In this document: positions 1 through 6,224 of the stretch, piece after piece | Numbering within the stretch: position 1 is the stretch's first letter | How the letters are laid out: each line of letters begins with the position of its first letter | NCBI GenBank assembly: GCA_016296205.1 | Contig: JAEDJS010000058.1 | Location: 1 to 11,423 of the forward strand | Reading direction: 5' to 3' | Origin: Treponema sp. | Lineage (GTDB): Bacteria > Spirochaetota > Spirochaetia > Treponematales > Treponemataceae | DNA length: 11,423 nucleotides | The notes under the pieces: generated by a model | What the model was told of the DNA's origin: nothing | The model's input: the letters and a program-made list of their open reading frames with translations, nothing else | Databases searched by the model: none | Position numbers and translations under genes: made by a program

Positions 1-141
1 CTGAACTCGTTTCAGGATCTCATCAAAAGAGATTCCGGATCAGGTCCGGAATGACGCTGGGGGTGTGTGTCACAAAAGAGATTCCGGATCAGGTCCGGAA
101 TGACACCAACCATTGTCATTCTGAACCTGATTCAGCATGAC
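1..141. repeat. REP-like palindromic repeat array, mixed orientation
   Basis: Four related units of about 27 bases are visible. A truncated one is at 1-21 (forward, cut by the window edge), two identical ones at 29-55 and 78-104 (reverse) and one at 115-141 (forward). Each folds as a short hairpin with a 5-base loop. The reverse units have ATTCCGGA pairing with TCCGGAAT; the unit at 115-141 has GTCAT-CTGAA pairing with TTCAG-ATGAC with one internal mismatch. The two types differ by paired changes that keep the stem (T-A to C-G and A-T to G-C). This looks like the REP/BIME class of dispersed intergenic elements, which in other bacteria are linked to RAYT transposases. None is encoded here, so the class assignment is inference. 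No gene is supported in 1-360. Confidence 0.7.
24..104 (+). repeat. Exact 32-base direct repeat pair (24-55 and 73-104)
   Basis: The 32 bases beginning CAAAAGAGATTCCGG and ending GGAATGAC occur twice without a mismatch, starting 49 bases apart. The identity extends 5 bases beyond the palindromic unit on the CAAAA side, so the duplicated block is larger than the hairpin. The 17 bases between the copies are G/T-rich and are not part of the repeat. Confidence 0.9.
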
Positions 142-202
142 AGGACTTATTGGACAGCCCCTTTTAGTAAAAAATGCACAACATTTAACCAGCCGGGGTT
201 TT

Positions 203-260
203 AGGGGCGGGCCCCTAGGTGAAAGGGGTATGGAGCCAACGAGGTGGCGACTAGGGGAAA
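203..260 (+). promoter_or_regulatory. G-rich nested-hairpin element, possible attenuator-like leader
   Basis: This is a G-rich island inside AT-rich DNA. Three mutually competing pairings are visible. AGGGGC (203-208) can pair with GCCCCT (211-216), although the 2-base loop would force opening of the last pair. CCCCTAG (212-218) can pair with CTAGGGG (251-257), enclosing a small GCCA/TGGC hairpin (235-238 with 245-248). AGGGGAAA (253-260) pairs with TTTCCCCT (265-272), which is the terminator. The middle pairing would block the terminator stem, as in an attenuator. I do not recognise any known riboswitch consensus. It could instead be a mobile or dispersed repeat whose arms happen to pair. 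Function is inferred only from pairing. Confidence 0.35.
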
Positions 261-277
261 GGCTTTTCCCCTTTTTT
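253..277 (+). terminator. Intrinsic terminator upstream of flcA
   Basis: AGGGGAAA (253-260), loop GGCT, TTTCCCCT (265-272), then a run of six T (272-277). The 8-pair GC-based stem with the T tract fits a Rho-independent terminator on the plus strand. It lies 84 bases before the flcA start, with no plus-strand gene between the window edge and it. It therefore ends either a transcript from outside the window or a short leader RNA starting in the island just upstream. Confidence 0.75.
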
Positions 278-312
278 ATTAAATTCAGTCAGCAAAAAAG
301 CCGATATATGAC

Positions 313-342
313 TTGTAAATGTCTCAAATTCTATTATATAAT
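313..342 (+). promoter_or_regulatory. Possible flcA promoter
   Basis: TTGTAA (313-318), an 18-base spacer and a perfect TATAAT (337-342). The hexamers look good. However, the predicted transcription start near 349-350 would leave a leader of only about 11 bases and cut into the AGGAAG ribosome-binding site at 346-351. Either the leader really is that short or the true promoter lies slightly upstream in 278-320. Confidence 0.35.
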
Positions 343-360
343 GGTAGGAAGTGGGAAAAA

Positions 361-3300
361 ATGCCGGGACTAAATCAACTTAAACAGTTTTACACAGATA
401 TTCTCTCTTTGGGAAATGAATTTGAAATTCGTGCAGGTCGCGGTGAAAAAGCATCTCTTATTCCAATTCCGCCAACTGTAGAAGATAAAGACGATTCCGA
501 CGAATTTAAATTTGGGCTGCCGGTTATTAGTGAAGAAGAGCAGGCTCAGGCAGAGGCTCTTGCGGCGGAAAAAGAAAAACAGTCAAAGGATTTCTCAGAT
601 ATTATTGGTTCTAATCAAGATGAAGTTTCTCCAATAGAAGTTGCGGGTCCTGCAATGCCTGATATGTCTGATCTTCTAAGTCCTGGCGGTGATATTGATT
701 TAGGCGATATTGATCTTAGTGATTTTGAAGAACCAAAGGAAGAAGAACCAAAGGAACAGGAAGAACAAAAAGAAGTTCCTATTGAAGATCTTGATCTAGA
801 TGCCCTTTTAAAACCAAAGGATGCTCCGAAAGAAGAAAAAAAGCCAGAAAAATCAACTTCATTTGAACAGGACTTTCTGGAAAGTCTTAAAATTACTCCC
901 CAAAAAGAAGAACTTCTAACCCCCGAGCCAGAAGAAGATTCTGCATCTATTGACGCTCAGCTTCCCCCTGAACTTCAGCAGGCAATTAATTCTCAGCAAA
1001 ATACAGACATTCCGGATTTGCCGGATTTTGACGATGATATGTTTGGAGCTGAACCAGAATCTGCCAACAGTGATTTTGGTTTTGGCCAGCTGGACTCCCA
1101 GGGTAACGAAAACAATTCTAAGACTGATGAACAGGTAACTCCGGCTTTTAATGATTCAGTTGAAACAAATGATTTTAGCACTGACAAAAATGAAACCAGT
1201 TCTGTAAATAATGATGACTTTGGTTTTGGCGATGGATTTGATTCTGATTCTGGAACAAGTTCTAATGATTTTGGGACTGCAGATTTAAATTCACCGGGAG
1301 GTATCAATCTTAACACTGGGCTTTCTGACGACCTTAACGAAGGTTTTGATTTTACAGAAGCTCAATCTCAGGAAGCTGAAAACCAGCAGAATGATTCAAC
1401 TCCAGACTTTAACCCGTCGGATTTTGGGGCTGCCGACTTTGGGGGCAATTCAGACTTTGATGGGGCTGCCGACTTTGGGGGCAATTCAGGTATTGGGGAA
1501 CAGGAAGACCAATCAAATCCTTTTGCCCAGACAAATGATCTGTTTAATTCCGATGATCCTTTTGCTGCCGGGCCTTCTGATAGTTTTGGTGCATCAGCAG
1601 AACCTTTTGACACATCTGCTATGGACGGCATGGACTTTAGCAATTCCGACGATTCAGATTCTGGGAACGATTTTGAACTTGGATTTGACGAAGGCGATGA
1701 CATGTTCAATATTCCTGGCTTCTCGGATACTACTTCGGCTAACTTTGACAAAAAAGCAAAATATGCAAAAGTAGATACACCGGATTTTGAAGGTGCAATT
1801 TCTGGTAATGGCTCTGGCAAACCTAAAAATACTTTTACAGAAGAAGAATATGCTAAGTTCAAGAACAATCTTCTGGAATATCCTCTTAATCTTAGAATTG
1901 CTGTAGAAGATCTGGTTGTAAAAAATGAATTCACTGATGATGCTGTTTTTGTAATTTTAAACAAGGTGCTCTCAAAAGTTCCTGCCCGTCAGCTTGCCAG
2001 TGAACTGGAAAAAATGCTGGACATTCAAATTGATGTTCCAAAGGATTTTGAACGCAGAACTGCCAGCGAATATGAAGAATACAAGAAGAGTGTTGAATAT
2101 CAGATAAAGAACAAAATTATTCCGGGAGCAATCATTACTGCTTTTAGTGCAATTATGATTTTCTGTATTTTTGTTCTTTCAAATACATTTATCTACAAAC
2201 CGTTAAAAGCAAGCTACCTCTACAAGCAAGGTTATAAACTTTTGCAGCACAATGAATATCCTCAGTCCGAAGAAAAATTTGATCAGGCTCTGTCTTATAA
2301 ACCAATGAAAAAATGGTTCTTCAGGTATGCAGAAGGTTACCGTGACCACAAGCAGTATGATCGTGCAAGAATGATGTACCGGGCACTTTTGCAAAGATTT
2401 AATCACAACCTTAAAGCTGGCCTCGACTGGGCTCAAATGGAAAGTCAGGAAATTTATAATTATCAGGAAGCAGAACGAATATTAAAACGAGAAGTGCTTG
2501 ACTTCCACGGCGACAATGAACAGGGAATTCTTGCCCTGGGAGACAATTATCTTGACTGGGCCTACGAAATTGATGATTCAAAATACGAAGACGCAAGAAG
2601 TCAGTATGAATATCTTGTTCACAATGGAAAAGAGAAAAATATCAACATGTTCCTTTCAAGAATGATGCGCTACTACATCCGCACAGACAGTTTAAAAGAT
2701 GTACTGGCTTACAAAGAACATTTTATGTCTCTTCCAAAAACACTTAAAGCTCAGGACTTAATTGAACTTTCCGGTTACCTTCTGGAAAAACGTTACGGTG
2801 AACTTAAACCTTCGGAAGAAGAACTCAGATACAAAATTGAAGATGTAAGAAATCTTCTGGAACGTGCTCTAAAAGCCGATCCTCAAAATGCAATTGCTCT
2901 TTACAACATGGGGCATTATTTTATAGAAACAGAAAATAATTCCAGTGCAAAGAAAATGCTGCAGCTGGCTATTGATTCATTCAGGGAACAAACAACCAGA
3001 AGTAAACGGGACACTTACAAATACATTAACAGCTTCCGAATGCTTGGTGAACGTTACGCAGAAAGCCGTGAATACATTCTTGCCGAAGAAACTTATGTAA
3101 ATGGAATTCAACTATTTGAAGCAAAAAACAGGGAAAGCAATTTTGAAAGCACACCCCAGATTGGTGAACTTTACAGCAATTTGGGGGATTTAAATTATTA
3201 CATCTCCGGCGACATGAAAACTGCTCTCCAGAATTTTACCGACGCAATAGAAAACAAATACGACACTGCATCAATCCGCTATAAAGTTGGATACATTCAG

Positions 3301-3810
3301 TACACAAATAAAAATTACGCTGAAGCATTAGGAAGTTTTATTTTGAGTTCCGACAGTAAAGGGGATGATACTCACCTGCTTCTGGCTCTTGCAAACACTT
3401 TAAGCTGCCGTGGCGATAATTATGCGGCTCAGGGTTATTACGAAAAACTTTTGGATATTCTGAACAAGCAGAAAGATATGCATGATGTTCTGCTTCCACA
3501 GGTAAGAAGTGACCAGGGCGAAATTGTAGACACATACATGAAGGCTTCCAATAACCTGGGAGTAACTTTGCACAGAATTGCTCAGGCTACGGGAAATTCA
3601 AACTTCAACGGGGAAGCTATTGTTCAGCTTTCTAATAGTTTGCGGGCCTGGGATGCTTTAACCAGAAATCCCGATACAATGGTCAGACTTTACAGTTCAA
3701 ATCTCGCCGAACAGAATATTAAATATATTACACATCCGGTAAGCAGCTACGAACCAGAAATTTACACCGAAATCCATCACATGCTAAGCGGTGAAAAAGG
3801 ATTAGAATAA
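361..3810 (+). CDS. flcA: Periplasmic flagellar collar protein FlcA-like, TPR-rich
   Basis: This 1149-residue protein probably helps build the periplasmic collar around the spirochaete flagellar motor and stabilise its stators. That is the role reported for the Borrelia burgdorferi homologue BB0326/FlcA; here it is assigned by architecture and remembered family resemblance. Residues 1-40 form a compact start (MPGLNQLKQF, then LGNEFEIRAGRGE). Residues about 45-480 are acidic, low-complexity and rich in D, E, F, G, S and N. About 495-580 are helical and end in KNK. One membrane helix spans about 587-608. The rest, to 1149, holds roughly eight or nine TPR-like helix pairs, for example at 617-650, 651-683 and 837-870. 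The expected topology is cytoplasmic N-terminus and periplasmic TPR domain. I chose ATG 361 over the in-frame ATG 319 because AGGAAG (346-351) sits 9 bases before it and the conserved-looking sequence starts there. The stop overlaps the next gene's start, implying coupling. Confidence 0.72.
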   Translation: MPGLNQLKQFYTDILSLGNEFEIRAGRGEKASLIPIPPTVEDKDDSDEFKFGLPVISEEEQAQAEALAAEKEKQSKDFSDIIGSNQDEVSPIEVAGPAMPDMSDLLSPGGDIDLGDIDLSDFEEPKEEEPKEQEEQKEVPIEDLDLDALLKPKDAPKEEKKPEKSTSFEQDFLESLKITPQKEELLTPEPEEDSASIDAQLPPELQQAINSQQNTDIPDLPDFDDDMFGAEPESANSDFGFGQLDSQGNENNSKTDEQVTPAFNDSVETNDFSTDKNETSSVNNDDFGFGDGFDSDSGTSSNDFGTADLNSPGGINLNTGLSDDLNEGFDFTEAQSQEAENQQNDSTPDFNPSDFGAADFGGNSDFDGAADFGGNSGIGEQEDQSNPFAQTNDLFNSDDPFAAGPSDSFGASAEPFDTSAMDGMDFSNSDDSDSGNDFELGFDEGDDMFNIPGFSDTTSANFDKKAKYAKVDTPDFEGAISGNGSGKPKNTFTEEEYAKFKNNLLEYPLNLRIAVEDLVVKNEFTDDAVFVILNKVLSKVPARQLASELEKMLDIQIDVPKDFERRTASEYEEYKKSVEYQIKNKIIPGAIITAFSAIMIFCIFVLSNTFIYKPLKASYLYKQGYKLLQHNEYPQSEEKFDQALSYKPMKKWFFRYAEGYRDHKQYDRARMMYRALLQRFNHNLKAGLDWAQMESQEIYNYQEAERILKREVLDFHGDNEQGILALGDNYLDWAYEIDDSKYEDARSQYEYLVHNGKEKNINMFLSRMMRYYIRTDSLKDVLAYKEHFMSLPKTLKAQDLIELSGYLLEKRYGELKPSEEELRYKIEDVRNLLERALKADPQNAIALYNMGHYFIETENNSSAKKMLQLAIDSFREQTTRSKRDTYKYINSFRMLGERYAESREYILAEETYVNGIQLFEAKNRESNFESTPQIGELYSNLGDLNYYISGDMKTALQNFTDAIENKYDTASIRYKVGYIQYTNKNYAEALGSFILSSDSKGDDTHLLLALANTLSCRGDNYAAQGYYEKLLDILNKQKDMHDVLLPQVRSDQGEIVDTYMKASNNLGVTLHRIAQATGNSNFNGEAIVQLSNSLRAWDALTRNPDTMVRLYSSNLAEQNIKYITHPVSSYEPEIYTEIHHMLSGEKGLE
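1425..1489 (+). repeat. 36-base-period tandem duplication inside flcA
   Basis: A 29-base sequence beginning TGGGGCTGCCGACTT is present exactly at 1425-1453 and again at 1461-1489, a period of 36 bases or 12 codons. It encodes two copies of a GAADFGGNS segment in the low-complexity region, near residues 356-376. The period is a multiple of three, so frame is kept. The perfect nucleotide identity suggests a recent in-frame duplication, a site where length may vary between strains. Confidence 0.9.
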
Positions 3811-4445
3811 TGGCATTGATTCAGCCTAGATGTCCAAGAGACAAAAGAATCGGAATTACATACAAGAAATACGCAAACCATATTTTAAAGGAACTGTTCC
3901 GAAAGACAATTCATCTTTGCAGTGCATTTCTTCCATATTTTTTTGGACTTGCAAAATTTCCATTTTTGATTGCTCTTGCAACCGTTCTGGTTATTTATAT
4001 TATTTCTGAATTTCTAAGACTTAATGGAATAAATATTCCGATTATCAGCAGTGTTACAAAAGTTGCAGCCAGAAAACGGGACGAAAATAAATTTGTTATT
4101 GGTCCTGTTACTTTGTGCATTGGAATAATCCTTGCCGAATTATTATGGGAACCTCTTCCTGCAGCTATTGGGATTTATGCTCTTGCCTTTGGCGACGGTC
4201 TGGCAAGTCTGGCCGGAAAATTATTTGGCTGTATACAGATTCCATTAACCCAGGGTAAAACTGCCGCTGGAAGTCTTGTTTGTTTTACAGCTATTTTTAT
4301 TTCTACTTTTGCAGCCTGCCGTCAGACACATATTGCGTTAATTATTGCCACTGTTGGAATGTTCGTAGAAGTTCTGCCATTAAAAGATTTAGACAATATT
4401 CTGATTCCTGTTGGTCTGGGTGGACTTGCAACTATTCTTCTATAG
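3810..4445 (+). CDS. Diacylglycerol/polyprenol kinase family membrane protein
   Basis: This 211-residue polytopic membrane protein probably phosphorylates a lipid alcohol (diacylglycerol, a polyprenol or similar), as do DGK1, SEC59 and VTE5. Visible family motifs are RKxxH (31-35), ARKRDENKFVIGP (87-99), GDGLASLAGKLFG (128-140), QGKTAAGS (148-155) and EVLPLKDLDNILIP (187-200). About six hydrophobic segments follow a basic N-terminal tail of about 30 residues. Homologues are sometimes labelled phosphatidate cytidylyltransferase, but the CdsA signature is not evident. The start is ATG 3810, sharing its A with the flcA stop (TAATG), with AAAGGA (3796-3801) 8 bases upstream, so translation is probably coupled to flcA. 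The substrate cannot be read from sequence, and a link to flagella is not implied by the overlap alone. Confidence 0.75.
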   Translation: MALIQPRCPRDKRIGITYKKYANHILKELFRKTIHLCSAFLPYFFGLAKFPFLIALATVLVIYIISEFLRLNGINIPIISSVTKVAARKRDENKFVIGPVTLCIGIILAELLWEPLPAAIGIYALAFGDGLASLAGKLFGCIQIPLTQGKTAAGSLVCFTAIFISTFAACRQTHIALIIATVGMFVEVLPLKDLDNILIPVGLGGLATILL

Positions 4446-4452
4446 CACAAAA

Positions 4453-5280
4453 TTATCTCCACAAATAAGTATTGTGAATTCCCTGCATGTAAACTACTGT
4501 TCCAACTGCGAGACAAGGAATAGAAATTCCCAGGAAAACAAAATTATCGCACAAAATCAAAACTGAATATCCCAATGCAATAAAGATGTATCCAACTGCT
4601 GCTCTTTTTAATTCTGAATTATCTTTCTGGTAAGCGTTGATGAACATAGATGCAAGTGTTGCTACAAAAATCAAAATTCGTAGAATTACAAAAGTCAATT
4701 TAAATCCCCAGATTAATGTACATGTTGAAGTAAGTCTAACTGTATCAATAGGCACAATCATTGCTGCAAAAATACTGAGCAGAATAATTGTAAGAATATT
4801 GCGGTTCATTATCTGTCTGAATTCTGTTTCGCTAAAAAGTGATGCAAACAGGAAGGTTAAAGGAGCCATGAATCTTGCACAGTAAACTATTCTCCCGATT
4901 ATTTCAAGGAGCGGCAAAAAATTTCTCCAGATGCCGGTCAGTGGAAGAATAATTCGGATGCTTTCCATCAAACAGGATGCCAGAAAATAAAAGAAATAAA
5001 CTACTTCATAAGATTGAGTTTTTTCAAATCCGTTTAAAACATAAATTGAACAGATTGCAGCATATAAAACAAAGCAGAGGATTCCACCGATTGATGCATA
5101 GAAATTGTATCCAAAAATCAAAGTTTTTGGAAAAATGTTTAAAATTCTAACAGTGTTTTCCGGGGGAACAATATTTTTTGCCAGATAAGCTGCAATATAC
5201 CCGCCAACGTAACTTGCAAGAAGAAGAAATGTTAATATTATGAATAGAAGAAAAAATCGATTCCGGGATTTTATTGTCAT
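4453..5280 (-). CDS. Multi-pass membrane protein of unknown function
   Basis: I do not recognise this 275-residue protein. It is almost wholly hydrophobic, with about eight predicted membrane segments (about 10-32, 60-82, 92-113, 125-147, 162-177, 188-216, 226-246, 248-266), a basic start (MTIKSRNRF) and no soluble domain. Acidic or basic residues inside or beside helices (E106, R109, E126, R130, R136, D245) could be functional, but I cannot match them to a family motif. The start at 5280 is the only reasonable one because the next Met is far inside. No Shine-Dalgarno sequence is visible before it, despite a strong promoter 43 bases and more upstream. It ends 7 bases from the convergent kinase gene with no terminator between, so the two transcripts probably overlap at their 3' ends. 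Confidence 0.8.
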   Translation of the reverse strand: MTIKSRNRFFLLFIILTFLLLASYVGGYIAAYLAKNIVPPENTVRILNIFPKTLIFGYNFYASIGGILCFVLYAAICSIYVLNGFEKTQSYEVVYFFYFLASCLMESIRIILPLTGIWRNFLPLLEIIGRIVYCARFMAPLTFLFASLFSETEFRQIMNRNILTIILLSIFAAMIVPIDTVRLTSTCTLIWGFKLTFVILRILIFVATLASMFINAYQKDNSELKRAAVGYIFIALGYSVLILCDNFVFLGISIPCLAVGTVVYMQGIHNTYLWR

Positions 5281-5318
5281 ATTTATACAATACTAGAGAG
5301 TTAAATTTTAGTAAAGTA

Positions 5319-5327
5319 TGATATAAT
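5319..5327 (+). promoter_or_regulatory. Extended -10 promoter for the secreted protein gene
   Basis: TGATATAAT (5319-5327) is a perfect extended -10 element (TGn plus TATAAT). The -35 region is poor: AGTTAA at 5299-5304 is the best at 17 bases, as is normal for extended -10 promoters. Transcription would start near 5334, giving a leader of about 65 bases before the ATG at 5399. Confidence 0.65.
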
Positions 5328-5351
5328 ATGTCCGATATTTAAATATGGCAA
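5323..5351 (-). promoter_or_regulatory. Promoter for the membrane protein gene (minus strand)
   Basis: Read on the minus strand: TTGCCA (5351-5346), a spacer of exactly 17 bases, and TATTAT (5328-5323). Each hexamer differs from the sigma-70 consensus at one position. Transcription would start near 5316, giving a leader of about 36 bases. Its -10 box covers almost the same bases as the -10 box of the opposite promoter. Confidence 0.65.
5335..5346. promoter_or_regulatory. 12-base palindrome, candidate operator
   Basis: ATATTTAAATAT is a perfect palindrome. It lies at the predicted start point of the rightward promoter and inside the -35/-10 spacer of the leftward one, so a bound dimer could affect both. 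In AT-rich DNA such a palindrome can also occur by chance; no regulator gene is nearby. Confidence 0.25.
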
Positions 5352-5398
5352 AGTGTAACTAATTGAATTTTCTTTTGCGCTTGCTTTTGGAGGAAATT

Positions 5399-6103
5399 AT
5401 GAAAAAATTATCAGTCATTGCAGCTCTTATTCTTGCATCTGCTTTCTGTGGATTTGCCGGAGATGTTGCAAGTTTTGCAGACATTGGTTTTTCAGAAGAC
5501 GGTAAAACATATATCTTTGGTCAATATGGAAAGACCGATAAAAAATTTGAAGCTTGGGCAGAAATCTTTACTGTAAATGTAGAAAAAAATGATTTTGTGA
5601 GAAGCGAAAATTTTAAGACAGAACCATCAAAAAACACACGTGAATTAACAAGCAAACAGTGCTTTGAAGTTTTGCGTGAAAAAGCAGAATGGAAAATCAA
5701 CAAATATAATGTTAAACACTACAATCCGGAAAACCTTCTGTATGTTCGACAGGGAGAAACAAAAAGTCCTGTAGACGAAATTGTTTTTAAAGACTACGAC
5801 GCATCAACAGAAACAGACAACATTTACTGGCACATTAAACTTTGCCCTACTTTTGAAGGCACAAGCGGAAATGTTAAAAGCAGTTTTTACATCAACGTAG
5901 AAAAGAAAGACCAGAACGGAAATGTTGTTTTCTCTAAAAAAGTTGGAACTCCTGGTGTTAAACGAAAAAATGTTACATCATACCGCATTTCTAGAATTTT
6001 TACAGATAATACTAAGAAAAATGTAGTGTTCGTTCTTGAAAAAACACTGGACGATTCAACAGGAACTTCTATCCGCTACATGGTAGAAACTTTTGCATTA
6101 TAA
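5399..6103 (+). CDS. Secreted protein, probable DUF2259 family
   Basis: This 234-residue protein is probably exported to the periplasm or beyond. The N-terminus MKKLSVIAALILASAF is a typical signal peptide with likely cleavage after GFA (residue 20). C17 is preceded by F, so a lipobox is unlikely. The mature part starts GDVASFADIGFSEDGKTYIFGQYG, split here as GDVASFADIG (21-30) and FSEDGKTYIFGQYG (31-44). This resembles the predicted secreted DUF2259 (COG5497) proteins as I remember them, whose function is unknown. The remainder is polar and beta-rich with no enzyme motif I recognise. I chose ATG 5399 rather than the in-frame ATG 5363 because GGAGGA (5389-5394) lies just before it and it gives a clean signal peptide. 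It is monocistronic, with its own promoter and a terminator 25 bases after the stop. Confidence 0.75.
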   Translation: MKKLSVIAALILASAFCGFAGDVASFADIGFSEDGKTYIFGQYGKTDKKFEAWAEIFTVNVEKNDFVRSENFKTEPSKNTRELTSKQCFEVLREKAEWKINKYNVKHYNPENLLYVRQGETKSPVDEIVFKDYDASTETDNIYWHIKLCPTFEGTSGNVKSSFYINVEKKDQNGNVVFSKKVGTPGVKRKNVTSYRISRIFTDNTKKNVVFVLEKTLDDSTGTSIRYMVETFAL

Positions 6104-6128
6104 ACTGCACTTAATTGTTTACTATTCC

Positions 6129-6164
6129 AGGTTGTCTTAAATTAAAGGCAACCTTTTTTGTTTT
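6129..6164 (+). terminator. Intrinsic terminator after the DUF2259-like gene
   Basis: AGGTTGTCTT (6129-6138), loop AAATTA, AAGGCAACCT (6145-6154): a 10-pair stem with a single G-U pair. A run of six T (6154-6159), a G and four more T follow. This is a strong Rho-independent terminator separating this gene from the antiporter transcript. Confidence 0.92.
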
Positions 6165-6187
6165 ATAAATATTTGTTAGTAAATTTG

Positions 6188-6216
6188 TTTGCAAAATATT
6201 TGTATTATTGTATAAT
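6188..6216 (+). promoter_or_regulatory. Promoter of the antiporter gene
   Basis: A perfect TATAAT (6211-6216) with TTTGCA (6188-6193, 17-base spacer) or TTGCAA (6189-6194, 16-base spacer) as the -35 element. The first base of the antiporter ATG is only 9 bases after the -10 box, so transcription probably starts at or within two or three bases of the start codon. Confidence 0.6.
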
Positions 6217-6224
6217 GCCAACCT

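Noticed and set aside
1..141. CRISPR array
   Set aside because: The repeats are only two exact copies with a 17-base gap, are themselves palindromic and occur in mixed orientation. There are no regular spacers or cas genes.
319..321. Upstream in-frame ATG as flcA start
   Set aside because: There is no ribosome-binding site before it, it lies at the -35/-10 region of the possible promoter, and the ATG at 361 has a well-spaced AGGAAG.
137..373. Short plus-strand reading frame of 78 codons crossing the repeat and G-rich island
   Set aside because: It starts within a REP-like unit, runs through the terminator hairpin, has no ribosome-binding site and overlaps the flcA start in another frame. 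Its composition reflects the G-rich repeat, not a protein.
1368..1964. Antisense reading frame of 198 codons inside flcA
   Set aside because: It is opposite the low-complexity acidic region, where codon bias suppresses stop codons on the other strand. It is Ser/Lys/Pro-rich, with no start signals.
5363..5365. Upstream in-frame ATG for the DUF2259-like gene (actually an ATT-GAA-context start of a longer frame)
   Set aside because: The start at 5399 has a strong GGAGGA and gives a textbook signal peptide; the longer form would add 12 hydrophobic or acidic residues with no ribosome-binding site.
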